The position numbers were made by a program, and so were the translations under genes. The notes under the pieces are model-generated. The model was not told where the DNA came from and did not search any database. It was given only the letters and a program-made list of their open reading frames with translations. Positions 55,701 through 61,700 of a DNA stretch of 64,000 bases are shown here, piece by piece. The DNA comes from an uncultured Saprospiraceae bacterium (GTDB taxonomy: Bacteria > Bacteroidota > Bacteroidia > Chitinophagales > Saprospiraceae). Numbering within the stretch: position 1 is the first letter of the stretch; each line of letters begins with the position of its first letter. The DNA is taken from the NCBI GenBank assembly GCA_938015435.1, contig CALLPN010000008.1:92176-156175 (forward strand). Direction: 5' to 3'.

Positions 55701-58700
55701 TATATTATTGAAGATACTGCTGCGCCTGCACTTGCAGCGCCTGCTGATTTAGTAATCAATTGTGGTGACGCTTCCAATTCGAGCATCATCAATCAATGGT
55801 TATTGGAATACACGTCTTCTGATCTATGTAGTAATATATCCGTTGTAAATAATTATGCTACGCTTACACTTCCTACAACTTGTGTAGCGAGTAACAATGT
55901 CATAACAGTGATGTGGACTGCCACTGATGACTGCACAAATGAAACTACTGCAACAGCGACAATAACAGTTGTTGATAATGAAAAACCAGTTCTATTGACT
56001 CCACCTACTGACTTAGTCGTAGAATGTACTTCTGCGACAATGGCAGCTGACATTGCCGCATGGGAAGCAATATTTGGAAACGGAACAGCAGTAGACAATT
56101 GTGCTGATCCTGTAACTCTTACATTTACTGCAGGAGCTATACTAGACCAATGTGGCGGTACTAATACTACACAATATACCTTTGTAGCCGCAGACAATTG
56201 TGGAAATACGGTTACCACTTTCGCTAACTTAATAGTGATCGATGAGACATCTCCCAATCTTACATTACCAACTGCAACTAATACATTTGAATGTGATGCT
56301 GTAGGTTCTGGATTAACAGATTGGATTGCTTCAGCTAGTGCTACAGATGATTGCGGCGGAACAATAATTATTACCACTGCAATTATATCAGAAGTGGCAT
56401 CTTGTGATGCTGCAATGCATACTAATACGACAACAACTTACCAGTTCATAGCAACTGATGAGTGTGGAAATATATCTACTGGCCTAGCGGACTTCGTAAT
56501 AGAAGATACTACTACTCCAGTAATTACAGCTCCTGCAAACATTACTTTAGTTTGCGGAGATGACATATCATTAGAAATCTCAGAATGGTTAGAAAACTAT
56601 TCTGTAGTAGAAGCTTGTCAAGATATTATAGTAACTAATAGTTTCGATCCTGTTGATCTACCTAACCTATGCAACGGTGCTAACCTCACCGTAACATTTA
56701 CAGTAGTAGATGCATGTGGAGCGACGACTTCTGATGATGCAGATATTATTATTACTCCAGATACAACCGGACCTACTTTTGTAAATTGTCCAGTTGATTT
56801 TACTGTCAATGTTGATGCTGGTCAATGTGATTCAAGAATAGTATATTCTACTCCGATTGCTGAAGACTGCAACAATGTTACTTCTGTATTATTGACTTCT
56901 GCAGCGACTACTGCATCTGGTGAAATATTCCCACTGGGTGACACAGATATACAATTTACAGCAACTGACGATTGCGGTAATACTACCTTATGTGAATTTA
57001 CAATCACCGTTGTGGATAGTGATGAACCAACGTTACAATGCCCATCTAACGATGTAGTGGTTTGTAACGATGACAATACATGTACTTGGAATAGCGATTC
57101 TTCTATTCTTCCTATAGGATTGGATGATTGTCCTAACGCTTTGATCACTCACCAGGTGACAGGTGCAACTACTATTGCAGCTAATACTGCGGGTATAGTT
57201 CCAACTGGTACAACTTTCGAATTAGGAACTTCTATCATAACTTATATTATAACCGACATTGCAGGAAATACATCTAGTTGTTCATTCAATGTAGTTGTAG
57301 AAGATTGCACAAACCCTGTAATAATTTGTGCAGATGACCTTACTTTAGAATGTGCAGATACTGGCAATGACGCTGCTATTTCTTCATGGATTAATACTAC
57401 CATTGCGACGGATAATTGTCCAGCAGCAGCAACGTCAGTTACAGTTTCTAACGAGATCATTGCAACTCTAGAACAATGTGGAGGAACTAGCACAACAATA
57501 TATGAATTCACAGCAACGGATTCTGCAGGTAATACATCTACTTGTAGATCTAATGTGATTATTGAGGATACAACAGATCCTGTGATCTCATCATTCTCAA
57601 ATAATGTAACTGTAGAATGTGATGGCAATGGAAATGTAGATGGCCTTCTTGGATGGTTAGCAGATAATGGAAATATTCCTGATGCCAATGTTACAGAAAA
57701 CTGTGGTTCATTCACTTGGAAAAATGATTACTCACAAAGTACTTTCAATAGTAATGGTACGTGTGCTGATGAGATTGGAATGTATACTGTCAACTTCTGG
57801 GTAGAAGACGAATGCGGTAGAGTTTCTAATATGATAGAGTTAGATTATATCATAGAAGATTCAACTGATCCTATGATTACAGCACCAGCTGATTTAGTGA
57901 TCATCTGTGGTGACGATGCCAATACAAGTATCATTAATCAATGGTTGATGAACTATCAAGCTTCAGATGCTTGTAGTAATATAACGGTAACTAATAATTT
58001 TACATCATTAGCTCTTCCGATGACTTGTAATCAAGTTATAACAGTAACATTTATAGTTAATGATAATTGCGGAAACTCAAGTTTTGACTTTGCTAATATT
58101 AGTATGGTCGATAATGAAGCTCCAGTAATTATGAGTGTACCTACAGACCTATATCTTGAATGTGATGGCTTAGGTAATGTTGCAGCAATCAATACATGGG
58201 CTGGTATAAAAGCAGGAATGGTTGCTAATGACAATTGTGATCCTTCGGTTACAATTAATGCAGTACCGGGATCGATTATCGACGAATGTGGAAGCTCATT
58301 AAAAATTGCTTATACATTTACAGCTATTGATGATTGCGGTAATAGTATAAGTGAAATTGCATATGTTCATATTCAAGATACTACTCCACCGATTTTAACT
58401 TTACCTACAGCTACTAATAATGTTGAGTGTAATGCCAATGTTACAGGAGCACTTAATGCTTGGATAGCAAGTGCAAGTGCTATAGATGGATGTGGTGGTT
58501 TTACTTTCGTAAATACAAGTCTTATTAACGAAATAGAAAGTTGTAGTGGTACAAATACTTTCATAACTAGAACTTACGCATTTACTGCAACAGATGAATG
58601 TAACAATGAAAGTTTAATTTCTACAGCTGATTTTGTAATAGAAGATACTACTCTTCCAGTAATAACTGCACCTGCAGATCTCACATTAGTTTGTGGTGAT

Positions 58701-61700
58701 GACATCTCGTTAGAGATTGCAGAATGGTTAGAAAACTATTCTGTAGTAGAAGCATGCAAAGACGTAACGGTAACGAATAGTTTCGATCCATCTGACTTAC
58801 CTAACTTATGTAATGGAGCGAATCTTACGGTTACATTTACTGTGACTGATGGATGTGGAGCAACTACATCTGATGATGCAGATATCATAATTACTCCGGA
58901 TTCTCAAGGACCTACATTTATAAATTGTCCAACTGACTTCACCGTCAATGTAGATGCAGGTCAATGTGATGCGCGTATAGTTTACTCTACTCCAATCGCG
59001 GAAGATTGTAATGGAGTTACTTCCGTATTATTGACTTCGGCAGCAACAACTGCATCAGGAGAAATATTTGCACTTGGAGATACTGATATACAATTTACAG
59101 CAATAGACGAATGTGGTAATACTACCTTATGTGAATTTACAATTACTGTTGTCGATAGCGACGAACCTACCTTACAATGTCCATCAAATGATGTTGTAGT
59201 TTGTAATGATGATAATACTTGTACTTGGGATAGCGATGCATCAATTCTACCAATAGGATTAGATGATTGTCCTAACGCATTGATCACTCATGAAGTGACA
59301 GGTGTAACCACAATAGCAGCGAATACTCCAGGGCCAGTTCCTACAGGTACGACTTTCGAACTAGGGACTTCGATAGTTATTTATACAATAAGTGATATCG
59401 CTGGAAATACATCTAGTTGTTCATTTAATGTAGTGGTAGAAGATTGTACAGAACCAGTAATTTTCTGTGCAGATGATCTTACTTTGGAATGTGCAGATGC
59501 TAATATTGCAACTGATATTGCAGCTTGGATATTAACAACTACTGCAACGGATAATTGTCCTGCCGCAGCAACATCTGTAATCGTAACTAATGAAATCATT
59601 GCAACTCTAGAACAATGTGGAGGAACAAGCACAACGATATATGAATTCACAGCAACTGATATAGCTGGCAATACTTCTACATGTAGAACAAATGTAATTA
59701 TAGAAGATACAACTGATCCAGTAATCGCAGCATTTTCAGCAGATGTAACTGTAGAGTGTGATGGAAATGGAAACGTAGATGGCCTTCTCGGATGGTTAGC
59801 AGACAATGGAAATATTCCAGCAGCCAACGTAACCGAAAACTGTGGTTCGTTCACTTGGAAAAATGATTATTCACAATCATCATTTACAGCGAATGGTACT
59901 TGTGCAGATGACATTGGAATGTATACGGTTAACTTCTGGGTAGAAGATGAATGTGGTGCGATATCTAACATGATAGAGCTCGACTATATCATCGAAGATA
60001 CAGTTGCTCCAGCTCTTACTGCTCCTGCTGATTTAGTAATCAACTGTGGTGACGATGCTAATACAAGTATCATCAATCAATGGTTGATGCAGTTCAATAC
60101 TTCTGATCTTTGTAGCGATGTAACTGTAGTAGATAATTATTCTACACAAACACTTCCAACTTCTTGCGTAGATGGAAGCAATATGATTACAGTAATGTGG
60201 ACCGCCACTGACGATTGTACAAATGTGACTACTGCAACTGCTACTATTACAATAGTAGATAATGAGCAGCCAGTGATTATGTCACCTCCGACAGACTTGA
60301 TAGTAGAATGTACTTCTGCTACAATGATCGCTGACATTGCAGCATGGGAAACAATATTTGGAAACGGTACTGCTGTTGACAATTGTGCCGTATCACTTTC
60401 ATTTACAGCAGGCGCTGTAGATCCAATGTGTGGAGGTACTTATACTACACAATATACTTTTGTAGCTTCTGACAATTGTGGAAATTCTGTAACCACTTTC
60501 GCTAACTTAATAGTGATCGATGAGACAGCTCCAAATTTGACATTGCCTACAGCGACTAATACATTTGAATGTGATGCAGTGGGTTCTGGATTAACAGATT
60601 GGATTGCTTCTGCAAGCGCAACTGATGACTGTGGTGGTATTGTAACTATTACTACTGCTCTAATAGCAGAAGTAGAATCATGTGATGGTGACATGCACAC
60701 TAACATTACTTCTACTTATCAATTTATATCTACGGATGAATGTGGAAATGTAACTACTGGTCAAGCTGACTTTATTATAGAAGATACTACGGCACCAGTA
60801 ATCACTGCACCCACCAATCTTGAAGTAGCTTGTGGCGACGACATCGCAGCAGCGGTAATAGATTGGCTAGATGACTACACAGTAGTAGAAGCTTGTCAAG
60901 ACATTACAGTATCTAATGATTATGACGGTACACTTCCAGACTTATGTGGAGGAACTGAAACAATAACATGGACGGTTATGGATGCATGTGGCGCGATGAC
61001 AACTTCATCAGCAGACATCATTGTAGCTGATGATATTACACCACCTACATTTATAAATTGTCCTGGTGACTTAACCGTTAATGTAGATATTGATCTATGT
61101 GCATCGAATGTAATTTTCTCTACTCCTATAGCAGAAGATTGTAATAATGCAATCGTAACACAAACAGCAGGATTAGTTACAGGATCTACATTCCCAATAG
61201 GTACGACTACAATACAATTTACAGCTGTAGACGAATGTGGAAATGAAACTACTTGTGATTTCGATATCATCGTAATAGATACAGATACGCCAAGTATCGA
61301 CTGCCCTTCTAATGATGTTGTGGTATGCGCAGACGCGATGTCTTGCACTTGGACTTCTAACGATGCAGTAGCGCCAATAGGATTAGATAACTGTCCTGAT
61401 GCAAATATCACTTATACAATAAGTGGTGCGACTACAGTAATGAATGGAACTGATGATGCTACTGGTGAAATATTTATGCTCGGTACTTCTACAGTAACTT
61501 ATACTATTGTCGATGATTCTGGAAATGAAACTTCATGTAGTTTTGATGTAGTCATCAATGATTGTGAAGCACCAGAAATTACTTGTGCAGATGACCTTAC
61601 AATAGAATGTGCAGATCTGATGAATCCAACTCTCATTGCAGATTGGATTGCGACAACTGTTGCGACAGATAATTGTCCTGCACCTGGAACAGCAGTAACA

